Source: an uncultured Muribaculaceae bacterium
Lineage (GTDB): Bacteria > Bacteroidota > Bacteroidia > Bacteroidales > Muribaculaceae
Assembly: GCA_958439725.1 (NCBI GenBank)
Contig: CAUBWJ010000012.1
Span: 1 to 56,096, forward strand
DNA length: 56,096 nucleotides
Direction: 5' to 3'
Below the pieces are notes generated by a model. The model ran no database searches and was not told where the DNA came from. It worked only from the letters and a program-made list of their open reading frames with translations. Each line of letters starts with the position of its first letter. Position 1 is the stretch's first letter. Both the position numbers and the translations under genes were made by a program. This document shows, piece by piece, positions 43,729-52,259 of the stretch.

Positions 43729-45702
43729 TTATTTCTTTACAGGACGTGGAGCGGTGTTGGGATTGGCGTCGCGGTAACGTGCCAGGAGCTCGTAGACCTC
43801 CGAGAGATTTATCTCGGCCGATTTGCGCCGGGCGGTGAGCACGCGCTGGTTGGAGTTCTGTGTCCCGGTGCCTTTTGCGGCCCAGAGCAGCTCTATTATC
43901 TGGACGGCCTTGGGGTTTGTGGCGCGCCCCGGCACGGCAAAGTAGTCGGAAGAGGCTATAGCGTCGATGTCGCCGGAAACCATAGTGTCGAAGAACGCGC
44001 GGCCGGCATCGGTGGTGAGGTCGGCGCGGCGCCACACGGCGTTGTTGTTGAAATAAACAAGGTCGTTGCCCATTTCTTCGGCAGGCGCAGCGGCCTGGGC
44101 GGGTTCTGGAGTTGCGGCGTCGGCAGGTGCCTGTTGTGGTTCGAGCGCAGGCTCGGCATCGGGGAACGCTGCCGCGGAATCGGCGGTGAAGCTCGACTGG
44201 CTTACGGCGGCAGGGTTCTCCGGAGTGCGGGTTATATACCAGGCGAGGGCGCCACAGGCCACAAGAAAGAGGACCACGACAACTATGCGGCGTGTCCAGA
44301 TTCGCGCCGTGCGCCGCGAAGGAGTATTCTCATCCGTTTCTTCCCCGGCGGGAGAGGGGCATTCCTCGGCCACGCTGATCTGCGGAGCCTTGAGCGGCCG
44401 GTGTTCCGGCTCGCGTGGAGCCTCAGCGGTCTCTTTTTCTATGGCGGGAGCCACCGGCTCGATCCGTTGCGGCATATCGGAGGCGGGTGCCGACAGCGTG
44501 TTTACCTCCACATTGTATGTCTCAGGCTCGCTGCCCATTATGCGGTGGGCGCGGAAGCCGTGGAAGCGGCCCGCGCGAAGCAGGCGGTATTCGGGGTCGT
44601 TTTTCTCGAATACCATGCTGTTCTCGAATATGCGGCCGTCGCCGAAGTCGAGACGCAGCAGCGTTCCGCGGCGCTCGGGCGATAGGGTGATGGCGATGGG
44701 CTTGTCGGAGGAGAGCATTGCAGGCGTGAGCAGCACGGTTACAGGACTGAAATTGGTGGCCGACACGGTAACCTCGGCTTTGCCGCCTTCAAGGTCGGTG
44801 CTTGCTATGGTGAACGTGCTGGCATCGCGCACGGCCGTGCGTCCGTTGATTAGCACGGTGTGGGAGGAGACGGGAACGCCGCTGTCGTTCGTCACGCTAT
44901 AGGATACCTTGCGCTTGAATTCAATTCCGGCTTTCTCGGCGGTGCTGATTATGATAGCGGGCCCTGATATGCGGGCAAAGCGGCTTGTCATGCCCACATC
45001 TACCGTTTCTACGGCCGGTGAGAAGCCCGGACGCGTGTAGGTGACTGCGATTTTGTCGGTGGTTTCCACCGGATTCCTTGAAACGCTGACGCCTTCGGGA
45101 CACACCACCCACAGGGAGCGGTCGAGTTCGGAGGTGATGCGTGGAAGCGGAGATCCTGGATTGGCGATGGCGGTGGGCTGGAGCACCAGGACGGCGCTAT
45201 AAGGGGCGTAGGCTTTCTGGCAGGGGAAGGTGAAGATGGCGGCAAGGTCCGACCCCGACATGTAGGATGTCCATGCCAGCGGGCCTTCGGGGGCGAACGG
45301 CGCCCGGCGCTGCGGGGCGAGCGGAACTCGGTCGAGGAACCCGGCCCGGGCCACCATACTGGATATTTCGGCTTCGGACACAGTGGCGCCGGAGGCAATG
45401 TGCGCGCGCAGCGCCGCGAGCAGGCTGACTACCGGCCGTCCGGCGACGAGGGCCTGGGAATCATAGGCCAGCGAGGCCGTGACCGGATGCGCGGGAGAGC
45501 CGAGGTTGAAGTATGTGAATATTATGCGCGAGGAGTCGGAATGAAGCAGGAAGCCTTCGGCGAGATTAAGAAAGTGTGATGGGATTCCTTGAGGAATCTG
45601 TATGTCGGAGGGCTTTGCCGATCCATAGAAAAGCTCGGTAAAAGCGCCGGATGCGTCGAGATATCGAAGAGAAATGCCTAAATAGGCGGGTAGTTGGGTC
45701 AT
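43729..45702 (-). CDS. Large single-pass membrane protein of unknown function
   Basis: A 657-residue protein that I do not recognise. Residues 1-380 look like beta-rich soluble modules. About 390-460 are low-complexity, rich in Pro, Ala and Glu. One transmembrane segment (IVVVVLFLVACGALAWYI, about 476-493) follows an Arg-rich stretch, so the large N-terminal part should be cytoplasmic. A Pro/Ala-rich linker then leads to a C-terminal domain of about 110 residues. It is first in the operon leading into DUF4254 and GT9 (32-base gap). Confidence 0.7.
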   Translation of the reverse strand: MTQLPAYLGISLRYLDASGAFTELFYGSAKPSDIQIPQGIPSHFLNLAEGFLLHSDSSRIIFTYFNLGSPAHPVTASLAYDSQALVAGRPVVSLLAALRAHIASGATVSEAEISSMVARAGFLDRVPLAPQRRAPFAPEGPLAWTSYMSGSDLAAIFTFPCQKAYAPYSAVLVLQPTAIANPGSPLPRITSELDRSLWVVCPEGVSVSRNPVETTDKIAVTYTRPGFSPAVETVDVGMTSRFARISGPAIIISTAEKAGIEFKRKVSYSVTNDSGVPVSSHTVLINGRTAVRDASTFTIASTDLEGGKAEVTVSATNFSPVTVLLTPAMLSSDKPIAITLSPERRGTLLRLDFGDGRIFENSMVFEKNDPEYRLLRAGRFHGFRAHRIMGSEPETYNVEVNTLSAPASDMPQRIEPVAPAIEKETAEAPREPEHRPLKAPQISVAEECPSPAGEETDENTPSRRTARIWTRRIVVVVLFLVACGALAWYITRTPENPAAVSQSSFTADSAAAFPDAEPALEPQQAPADAATPEPAQAAAPAEEMGNDLVYFNNNAVWRRADLTTDAGRAFFDTMVSGDIDAIASSDYFAVPGRATNPKAVQIIELLWAAKGTGTQNSNQRVLTARRKSAEINLSEVYELLARYRDANPNTAPRPVKK

Positions 45703-45731
45703 TTTTGAATTATATATAGATACTCAGACTA

Positions 45732-45739
45732 CAAAAATA
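45732..45739 (-). promoter_or_regulatory. -7 element for the envelope operon
   Basis: Minus-strand TATTTTTG, 29 bases before the start of the 657-residue protein gene. No good -33 element is seen. Confidence 0.4.
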
Positions 45740-45795
45740 ATAAAAAACACGGTAAATCTCCACGGCGGAGTGATAAATCTGAGGTCTATGATTTT

Positions 45796-45830
45796 TATCG
45801 GTTTTGTAAATCTTATAAATCTTATAGGCT
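45796..45830. repeat. Short 9-bp tandem repeat
   Basis: Two clear aatcttata units plus decayed neighbours between the FKBP terminator and the operon promoter; the same period-9 family as at 8.97, 48.6 and 51.9 kb. Confidence 0.5.
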
Positions 45831-45844
45831 GGGAAAATAAAGGG

Positions 45845-45882
45845 AGCGGCCCGCCCGGAATTTGAGTTCCGGGCAGGCCGCT
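45845..45882 (-). terminator. Terminator of the FKBP operon
   Basis: A 16-bp stem with one mismatch (45845-45860 and 45867-45882) and a 6-base loop, 24 bases past the last FKBP stop codon. In the minus direction a T-rich run follows. Confidence 0.75.
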
Positions 45883-45906
45883 GTGGGATTATCTGTATAA
45901 TTCAGG

Positions 45907-46815
45907 TTATTTTGCGGGCTGAACGTCGGTTACCTCTACTTCAAACACGAGGGTTGACATGGGAGGAATCGAACCGTCGGGGGTGCCGCTCATTCCGTAG
46001 GCGAGGTCGCCGGGGATGTAAAGGGTGTATTTTGAACCCTTGTTCATCATTTTCAGGCCCTCGGAGAAGCCGCGGATCACGCGGTTGAGATTCATGGGCA
46101 CGGGCTCTTTGCTTTCGTCGAATACGGTTCCGTCGATGAGCTTGCCGGTGTAGACAACCATGATGTTGTCGTTGTCGGTGGGCGTAGCGCCCTGACCCTG
46201 CTTCTCAACTTTGTAGCTGAGGCCGTCTTCGGTAGTCTTTATAGAGCTGTCCTTGGCTTTGAGAGACTCGATGTAGGCTTTGCCGGCTTTTTCGTTTTCC
46301 TCAGCTTTAGCCTGGGCTTCTTTCTGAGCTTTTTCCTGGTCGGCTCTCTGCTTCTCCATCATTTTGGCGCGGGCCTGGTTCATGAGGTTTGTGAGAAGCT
46401 CGTTGTTCTTTTCAACCTGCTCGTCGCTCACGGAGTCGGCCGAGAAGGATGCTGCGAACTGCTTGTAGAGGAGTGCGCGGTCAACATCGACGCCGGAACG
46501 CGACATAGCCACGAGGTTCTGGTTGAGCTGGAGGGCAATCTGCATGCCGTAGAAGTAGCCTACCTTGTTGGTGTCGGCCATGAGCACTTCCTTGATTCCG
46601 CGGAGGAAATCGTCTTTCGAGAATTTCTCCTTGTCGGGTGAAGGAATGGTTTCGATAGTCTTGAGGAAGTAGTCGCCCTGTGCGGTTCCGATTACGTAGG
46701 AGAGGGAGTCGGCATAGGTTTTCTGGGTTTCGAGCGAGCTGCCTTTCTGTGAGCAGCTCGTCATTCCTGCGGCAACTGCCATTGCTACAGCTGCGCTTAA
46801 AATGATTTTTTTCAT
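45907..46815 (-). CDS. FKBP-type peptidyl-prolyl isomerase, lipoprotein
   Basis: A 302-residue exported isomerase. The signal peptide ends in lipobox GMTSC (Cys21). Residues 30-195 match the FKBP N-terminal dimerisation region of FkpA/Mip type with a charged helix near 155-185. The FKBP domain runs from about 205 to the end (MVVYTGKLIDGTVFDES, VIRGFSEGLKMMNKGSKY, LVFEVEVTDV). Third gene of a three-paralogue operon; it should help fold envelope proteins. Confidence 0.92.
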   Translation of the reverse strand: MKKIILSAAVAMAVAAGMTSCSQKGSSLETQKTYADSLSYVIGTAQGDYFLKTIETIPSPDKEKFSKDDFLRGIKEVLMADTNKVGYFYGMQIALQLNQNLVAMSRSGVDVDRALLYKQFAASFSADSVSDEQVEKNNELLTNLMNQARAKMMEKQRADQEKAQKEAQAKAEENEKAGKAYIESLKAKDSSIKTTEDGLSYKVEKQGQGATPTDNDNIMVVYTGKLIDGTVFDESKEPVPMNLNRVIRGFSEGLKMMNKGSKYTLYIPGDLAYGMSGTPDGSIPPMSTLVFEVEVTDVQPAK

Positions 46816-46837
46816 AAGAAGAATGATGTTGTATGTA

Positions 46838-47641
46838 TTAGTGTTGTTTTACGTTGAGAAGTTCCACATCGAATGCTATCGCCGAACCTGGAGGGATTAC
46901 ACTTCCTGCACCCTGGTCGCCGTATGCGAGGGCCGCGGGAATGTAGAGCCTGTAGCGGCCACCCGGTTTCATCATCTGCAGGCCTTCGGCAAAACCCTTT
47001 ACGGTGCGTCCTACCGTGAACGATGCCGGCTTGCCTTCGGTGGTGGAGTCGAACACGGTGCCGTCGGGAAGCGTGCCGGTGTAATAGACGTCAACGGTAT
47101 CGTCGGCCGAGGGGGGCACACCTTCGCCCTCCGTCACCACTTCAAATAGCAGTCCGGAAGGTGTCATCGTCACGCCGGGAAGTTTGGCTTTGGCCGACAG
47201 GAACTCGGAGCTTTCACGGGCGGTGCGCTGCGAGGCCTCGCGTGCAGCCGCGGCCGCCATATTGTCGAGATATGCTTCGGCCGAAGCGCGGGTGAAGCCT
47301 GCGGTGTTTCCTTGAGCTGCCTGCTGCAGGGCCGCAGCGAATACTTCGCGGTCGATTTTCAGGCCGGTCTGCCGGGCCATCTGCAAGAGCTGCCGGGCCA
47401 TAGCCATGCCTTCGGCTATTCCGCGCAGGCGCGAATCGGAGGCCTTGGTTGCTTTCAGGGCTTCGGTAATACCGGCCATATAGGCCGCGCTATCGGCCGG
47501 AGCGTCGGAAGCATTACGCTCCGAGATAAACTCACTCCAGACGGTGGCGAGGGCCATTGCCGTGGAGTCGACCGGCTCGGCGGCATTTGCCATGCGGCCA
47601 AACGCCATAAGGCAAAGTATGGCGTAAAGAAATCTACGCAT
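46838..47641 (-). CDS. FKBP-type peptidyl-prolyl isomerase, periplasmic
   Basis: A 267-residue protein with signal peptide (1-20, ILCLMAFGRMANAAE), an FKBP N-terminal domain (about 25-150) and a complete FKBP catalytic domain (VDVYYTGTLPDGTVFDSTTE, VKGFAEGLQMMKPGGRYRLY, IAFDVELLNV). No lipobox Cys, so it is likely soluble in the periplasm. Second gene of the operon, 24 bases after the first. Confidence 0.92.
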   Translation of the reverse strand: MRRFLYAILCLMAFGRMANAAEPVDSTAMALATVWSEFISERNASDAPADSAAYMAGITEALKATKASDSRLRGIAEGMAMARQLLQMARQTGLKIDREVFAAALQQAAQGNTAGFTRASAEAYLDNMAAAAAREASQRTARESSEFLSAKAKLPGVTMTPSGLLFEVVTEGEGVPPSADDTVDVYYTGTLPDGTVFDSTTEGKPASFTVGRTVKGFAEGLQMMKPGGRYRLYIPAALAYGDQGAGSVIPPGSAIAFDVELLNVKQH

Positions 47642-47665
47642 ATAGGGTGGTGCAGCCTGCGGTTA

Positions 47666-48292
47666 TTATTTCTTGATAACCTTTATAAGCTCCACGTCGA
47701 AAATGAGGGTGGAGTTGGGGCCGATCACGCCGCCGGCTCCGTTGGGGCCGTAAGCGAGATTCGAGGGGATAAACAGGCGCCATTTGGCTCCTTCTTTCAT
47801 GAGCTGAAGAGCCTCTACCCATCCGGGAATTACCTGTGTCACACCGAAAGTGGCGGGAGTGCCGCGCTCAACCGAGCTGTCGAACACTGTTCCGTCGATG
47901 AGCTTGCCGGTGTAGTGTACCGTTACCTGGTCGCCCGGTTCGGGACTGATGCCGGTGCCTTCTTCCAGCACCTCATACTGCAGGCCGGTAACGGTGGTCT
48001 TCACGTTCTCGCGGGTTTTGTTTTCTTTGAGAAAAGCCTCGCCTGCCTCCTGGTTCACCTTGCCCATCTGGGCTGCGGCTTCCTGCTGGCGTGCTTCCAT
48101 TGCCTCGAAAAACTTACGTATCTCTTCTTTGGCTTCGTCGTAGGACATTTTGGGTTTTGCTCCGTCAAACACAGCTGCCACGCCATCGGCAAAGTCTTTT
48201 ACATCGATGGTTTCGATTCCGCTGTTTTTGAAATTGTTGCCCATGCTGAGCCCCAGGGCGTAGCTGATTCGGTCTAATTCTTTAGTTTCCAT
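47666..48292 (-). CDS. FKBP-type peptidyl-prolyl isomerase, no signal peptide
   Basis: A 208-residue FkpA/Mip-like isomerase beginning METKELDRISYALGLSMG with no signal sequence, so it is predicted cytoplasmic, unlike its two downstream paralogues. The N-terminal dimerisation region is followed by an FKBP domain (VTVHYTGKLIDGTVFDSS, IPGWVEALQLMKEGAKWRLF, LIFDVELIKV). First gene of the operon. Confidence 0.92.
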   Translation of the reverse strand: METKELDRISYALGLSMGNNFKNSGIETIDVKDFADGVAAVFDGAKPKMSYDEAKEEIRKFFEAMEARQQEAAAQMGKVNQEAGEAFLKENKTRENVKTTVTGLQYEVLEEGTGISPEPGDQVTVHYTGKLIDGTVFDSSVERGTPATFGVTQVIPGWVEALQLMKEGAKWRLFIPSNLAYGPNGAGGVIGPNSTLIFDVELIKVIKK

Positions 48293-48346
48293 GTTGTTGT
48301 GTAGTTACTGAATATTTTCTGTTTATATCACATGGCTTTGAAGCCA

Positions 48347-48380
48347 CAAAGGTAGATTAAATTAAACGGTTGTTTGCAAA
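48347..48380 (-). promoter_or_regulatory. Promoter for the FKBP operon
   Basis: Minus-strand TTTG (48380-48377), 22 bases, TACCTTTG (48354-48347), 55 bases upstream of the first start codon. Confidence 0.55.
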
Positions 48381-48896
48381 AAATTAATGAAAAAAACTTA
48401 ATCTCTTGCAGTTTGGGAACGGTTTTGGGAGCTCTACTCGCTCTCTGATTTCATCTGGAGCCTCTCTTATTTCATTTGCTTTTATTTTCAAGCTCCTTCC
48501 GCCGGCTTCCAGATAAATCCGGCTTCAGATAAATAAGCGGAGACTCATAACTAATATCTATAACTTTTATAGCTTTCATATCTCTTATCGCTCCAATGGC
48601 TCCAATAGCTCCAATAGCTCCAATAGCTCTTATAGCTCTTATAAATCTTATAAATCTTATAAATCTTACTGGACCTATATTAATTAAGGAGCGAGAGAAT
48701 CGATTGCTTTAAGATCCTAACAATTCCAACAAATAATGGCTTAGGTTTGTTGAAGGGGAGTCTGTAATATTTAATTGTTTATATCGTAACATAAATGTAA
48801 CTCTGTTGATAAAATTTTATTTCGTTGAAATATAGTATGATAACAATGGTTGTAACAGCGTAGTAATTAAATTAACTCATTTTAACGCTATAAAAA
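48381..48896. other. Intergenic between divergent FKBP operon and sigma factor gene
   Basis: No gene is supported here. It contains the period-9 array described separately and an AT-rich stretch (48720-48900) leading into the sigma factor promoter. Confidence 0.5.
48559..48670. repeat. 9-bp tandem repeat array (about 12 units)
   Basis: Successive nonamers ctccaatgg, ctccaatag (three times), ctcttatag, ctcttataa, atcttataa (twice), preceded by decayed units (cttttatag, ctttcatat, ctcttatcg). Units grade from one variant to the next, as expected of slippage or unequal exchange. Clearly intergenic. Confidence 0.8.
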
Positions 48897-48925
48897 TTTG
48901 GAGATATCAAAACTTCGTACCTTTG
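48897..48925 (+). promoter_or_regulatory. Promoter for the sigma factor gene
   Basis: TTTG (48897-48900), 17 bases, TACCTTTG (48918-48925), giving a leader of about 75 bases. The spacer is shorter than the usual 19-21. Confidence 0.5.
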
Positions 48926-49008
48926 TGATGTAAACCGAAAAGGGAATCGGCTCCGGCCGTTTCAAACCAGAACAAAGAATCGTTTCACTACCCAAAATAT
49001 CCGTCATT

Positions 49009-49512
49009 ATGGAAGCAACTACTTTTCAAAACCGTCTGATGGGCCTTCAGGCCAATCTTCTCAACTTCGCCTACATGCTGACATCGAACCGCGACGACGC
49101 ATACGATCTTCTTCAGGACACCACCCTGAAGGCGCTTGACAACCGCGAGAAGTACGTTGACAACACCAACTTCAAAGGATGGGTGTTCACCATAATGCGC
49201 AACATCTTCATCAACAACTACCGCCGTATAGCCCGTTCGGCCACGGTGATAGACCAGACTGAGGACTGCTACCACCTGAACCTGTCGCAGGACAGCGGAC
49301 TTGAGTCGCCCGACGGCTCCTACACCGCCGCCGAGATCACCTCGGCCATCAACGAGTTCCCGGAGAAATACCGCGTTCCGTTCTCGATGCACGTGGCCGG
49401 CTACAAATACAACGAGATCGCCGAGGAGATGAACCTGCCGCTGGGCACCATAAAGAGCCGCATCTTCTTTGCTCGCCAGGAGCTCCAGAAGCGCTTCGCC
49501 GACTACCGCTGA
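49009..49512 (+). CDS. ECF-type RNA polymerase sigma factor
   Basis: A 167-residue sigma-70 family protein of ECF layout. Region 2 spans about 15-70 (NRDDAYDLLQDTTLKALDNR, then NFKGWVFTIMRNIFINNYRR) and region 4 about 108-165 (YKYNEIAEEMNLPLGTIKSR, a helix-turn-helix). No anti-sigma or FecR gene adjoins it, so control may be at its own promoter or through an unlinked partner. Confidence 0.93.
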   Translation: MEATTFQNRLMGLQANLLNFAYMLTSNRDDAYDLLQDTTLKALDNREKYVDNTNFKGWVFTIMRNIFINNYRRIARSATVIDQTEDCYHLNLSQDSGLESPDGSYTAAEITSAINEFPEKYRVPFSMHVAGYKYNEIAEEMNLPLGTIKSRIFFARQELQKRFADYR

Positions 49513-49869
49513 GCCGGCCCTCCAACCCGACGGAACGAGACGGTACCTCTCCCAAAATCAAGACGCACACCTCTCCTCTCTTCTCCATTCCGCTCTCTCC
49601 TCCCCTCACCACCCCTCCCTCACGGGAACCGAAATTCATGAACGCATTTCCGACAGGGCGCATGCTCTTAAGGTAAAAAAGATAGAAAAGGTTTCAGGGC
49701 CGCGCCGCCGCTCCGGCGGAGAGCGAGGCCACCGAGAAAAAGATAGATTGATTAATAAGATATAAAAGATTGGTTAAAAGCTTTATTTGGTCTCTTGATA
49801 CTATACTGCACACAAGCTGAGAGATAGACTCTTAGGCAAGGTATAAATGATAATTACTATGGTATTGCG
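49513..49869. other. Intergenic after the sigma gene, no gene seen
   Basis: A pyrimidine-rich stretch (49550-49625), a small GC hairpin (49705-49710 with 49714-49719), then AT-rich sequence up to the intron-associated hairpin. Open frames here have no recognisable content. Confidence 0.4.
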
Positions 49870-49902
49870 ACAGCGCCCCGGCCGAGACGGCCCGGGCGCT
49901 GT
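49870..49902 (+). terminator. Terminator-like hairpin at the intron insertion site
   Basis: Arms 49870-49884 and 49888-49902, 15 bp with one mismatch and a 3-base loop, end two bases before the inferred intron start. Group IIC introns typically insert just after such hairpins. Confidence 0.7.
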
Positions 49903-50313
49903 TTGTTCGCCCGACATGGGCATAATCTAACGGGTGTAAGTCCCGAGCGCGCCCCGATAGCGGGAAGCGCATAGTCTGAGGCAACGGTGTCTACCGCGAG
50001 GGGAATCGGAAGGAAGCTAAGGACAAAAGTCTGTCTCCACGTACAGAAACTTGATACAAGGCTCAAAGTCAGGGGTAAGGCTGCAAAACAAGCTGAAGCC
50101 CGATAGCTATCCGGACTGACGCGAGTAAATCAAGGGAGAATAAGACTGAAAGATTATGTTCTTAATCGGGGATGTCTGTGGGGCGATCCGCAAGGCAAGC
50201 AGTAACAACGAACCCACAGAAGTCAGCAGATGCCATATTAGCCAACGCCTTAAAGCTCGTGGGCGTGGGTGAAGGGCAAAACCTAACCACACGAGCAAAA
50301 CTTTATTTACCCG

Positions 50314-51708
50314 ATGAAAGGAGAAAAGCAGAAAACGAAAGAAAGCTGCCCTGAGATGAATAGCGCGGAACGCGAAAGGTATGAGGGAGCGCCTACTTTG
50401 ATTGGGATAGTTGGAGACGAACTCGTAGAAGTGCAACTATCGTCAGACAGGATGTTGGAATACATCCTCACTCCCGACAACCTTAACAGAGCGTATAAAC
50501 AAGTCAAGGCCAACAAGGGGAGCGGTGGAATCGACAGAATGGACGTAGAGCAACTACTGCCATATCTGCGGGAACACAAGGATGAACTGACTGAAAGTCT
50601 GCTTGGCGGACGCTACCGCCCCAATCCCGTAAGGAGGGTAGAGATACCCAAAGATGGAGGAAAGACGCGCCAACTCGGCATACCCACCGTAGTAGACCGC
50701 GTCATCCAGCAATCCATAGCCCAGGTACTGAGCCTGGTGTACGAGCCGAAGTTCTCGGATGCAAGCTACGGCTTCCGCCCGGGACGGAGCGCACACCAAG
50801 CCCTGCAAAAGGCGCAGGAAATCATCAACGAGGGCTATAAATACTGCGTTGACTTAGACCTTGAAAAATTCTTTGATACAGTCAACCACAGCAAGCTGAT
50901 ACAGCTACTTGGCGAGACAATCAAGGACGGCAGGGTCATATCTCTGATACATAAGTATCTCAACGCAGGTGTGATAGTCAGCCACAAATATGAGGACACT
51001 GCTGAGGGAGTACCGCAAGGCGGCCCGCTCAGTCCCATACTGAGCAACATAATGCTGACGGAGCTTGACCGCGAGCTTGAAAGACGCGGGCTTCCGTTTG
51101 TGCGCTATGCCGATGACTGCGTCATCTTCTGTAAAAGTCCGAGAGCTGCCGAAAGGGTGTGCGAAAGCATCACGAAGTTCATAGAGGGAAAACTCTTCCT
51201 CAAAGTGAACCGCGAGAAGACCCACGTAGGCAGTGTCCATGGACAAAAGTTCCTCGGCTACTCGTTCAACATGTGAAGAGGAAAGGCTCGCTTGTGCGTT
51301 CATCCGAAAACCAAAGCCAAACTGCGTGCGAAGCTCAAGGAGCTGACAAAGCGCAGTAACAGCTTGGGTTACGAGAAGCGCAAGGAGAAACTGACCTATG
51401 CAATCCGAGGGTGGGTGAACTACTTTCGGCTTGCCGAGATGCGCAACTATCTGAAAGAAACCGACGAATGGTTGCGCAGCCGCATACGCATGTGTATATG
51501 GAAATGCTGGAAACGAGTGCGGACACGCTTCAAGAACCTGCAACGATGTGGCATCGCGAAATGGCAGGCATGGCAATGGGCTAACACCCGAAAGGGCTAT
51601 TGGCGCACATCCCATGCTTTCTTACACAGAGTCATAACAAACGAGAACTTGAAGCGCGCACACTATCCCACACTTACGGAATACTACGAGAAACTGCATC
51701 CGCGTTAA
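50314..51708 (+). pseudogene. ltrA: Group II intron reverse transcriptase/maturase, split by an in-frame TGA
   Basis: One continuous frame of 464 codons encodes an intron RT/maturase apart from a TGA at 51274-51276. The RT part shows NKGSGGIDRMDVEQLLPYL, YGFRPGRSAHQAL, VDLDLEKFFDTVNHSKL, TAEGVPQGGPLSP and the catalytic YADD at residues 265-268. Past the stop the thumb/maturase part continues in the same frame (VHPKTKAKLRAKLKELTKRS, IRGWVNYFRLAEM, NTRKGYWRTSHAFLH). The stop lies just after FLGYSF, at the RT-thumb junction. A point mutation is the simplest reading, leaving RT and thumb as separate fragments; the start could also be 50356. Confidence 0.85.
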
Positions 51709-51750
51709 GAACCGCCGTATGCCGAACGGCACGTACGGTGGTGTGAGAGG
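51709..51750 (+). ncRNA. Group II intron domain V
   Basis: The catalytic hairpin with gccgtatg and cgtacggtggtgtgagagg, immediately after the maturase stop codon. It matches the conserved group IIC domain V closely. Confidence 0.8.
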
Positions 51751-51828
51751 TCGGTAAACACGAAAGTAGGAGATAAACACCTGCGATTAGTGTTTACCTC
51801 CTACTCGATTGGTTTTGATGGGAGGTGG

Positions 51829-51910
51829 TGGGAGTAATGGGAGTTTTGGGAATAATGGGAATTTTGGGAGTAATGGGAGCAATGGGAATTTTGAGAGTAA
51901 TGAGAGGTGA
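51829..51910. repeat. 9-bp tandem repeat array (about 9 units)
   Basis: Units gggagtaat, gggagtttt, gggaataat, gggaatttt, gggagtaat, gggagcaat, gggaatttt, gagagtaat, directly after the intron's 3' end. On the reverse strand they resemble the ctccaatag units at 48.6 kb. Confidence 0.75.
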
Positions 51911-52070
51911 TAGAAAATATCAAATTGCCGTCTAAATTGTATGGATGCACGCTCGGGCATTCGCTGAGAATCAATGCATTGAATTCGGCTGCTCCATGGA
52001 GGAGACTTACTTTTCGCAGTTTTGAAACAACATTATAGCCGAATATTACGATAAACCGCACCCGTGGTTA

Positions 52071-52117
52071 GGGTTTGCCGTATGACGAATGGCATGTACG
52101 GTGGTGAGAGAGGTAGG
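52071..52117 (+). mobile_element. Relic of a second group II intron (domain V-like)
   Basis: This stretch (ttgccgtatgacgaatggca, then tgtacggtggtgagagagg) parallels domain V of the intact intron with several changes. No reverse transcriptase remnant precedes it within 260 bases, so only the 3' end of an older intron seems to be left. Confidence 0.6.
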
Positions 52118-52259
52118 TTGGTTTAGCGGACAGTAATAATAGAAAGTAATCACCCTCTTGCGGGAAAGTGGTGTATTGACACGCGAAGGAGGAAACTCCG
52201 GGAAATGGATTATTAACAAAGTATAGTGCAGAAACGCTCTAAAAATATTGGATGTGGGT
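52118..52259. other. Intergenic between intron relic and the TatD-like gene
   Basis: Mixed sequence that may include a decayed domain VI (52118-52175); nothing else recognised. Confidence 0.3.

Larger units (their letters stand above)
49905..51809 (+). mobile_element. Group IIC-like intron with interrupted maturase gene
   Basis: The 5' end near 49905 reads gttcgcccgacatgggc, close to the common GTGCGCCCGGCATGGG start. The ribozyme 5' region runs to about 50310, the RT/maturase frame to 51708, domain V is at 51709-51750 (gccgtatg...cgtacggtggtgtgagagg) and domain VI at 51766-51804 (15-bp stem with an A-C mismatch); the end is near 51809. The reverse transcriptase closely resembles group IIC enzymes and lacks an HNH endonuclease domain, as that class does. 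Boundaries are approximate. Confidence 0.8.

Noticed and set aside
48559..48670. CRISPR array
   Set aside because: Units are 9 bases without spacers and there are no cas genes; it is a simple tandem repeat.
51274..51276. TGA recoding to an amino acid in the maturase
   Set aside because: TGA serves as a normal stop in many neighbouring genes and no recoding signal is evident, so a nonsense mutation is the simpler view.
51801..52061. Small minus-strand gene after the intron
   Set aside because: Much of its translation is the 9-bp repeat read as a Ser/His/Tyr/Gln-rich tripeptide array, and the rest matches no family I know.
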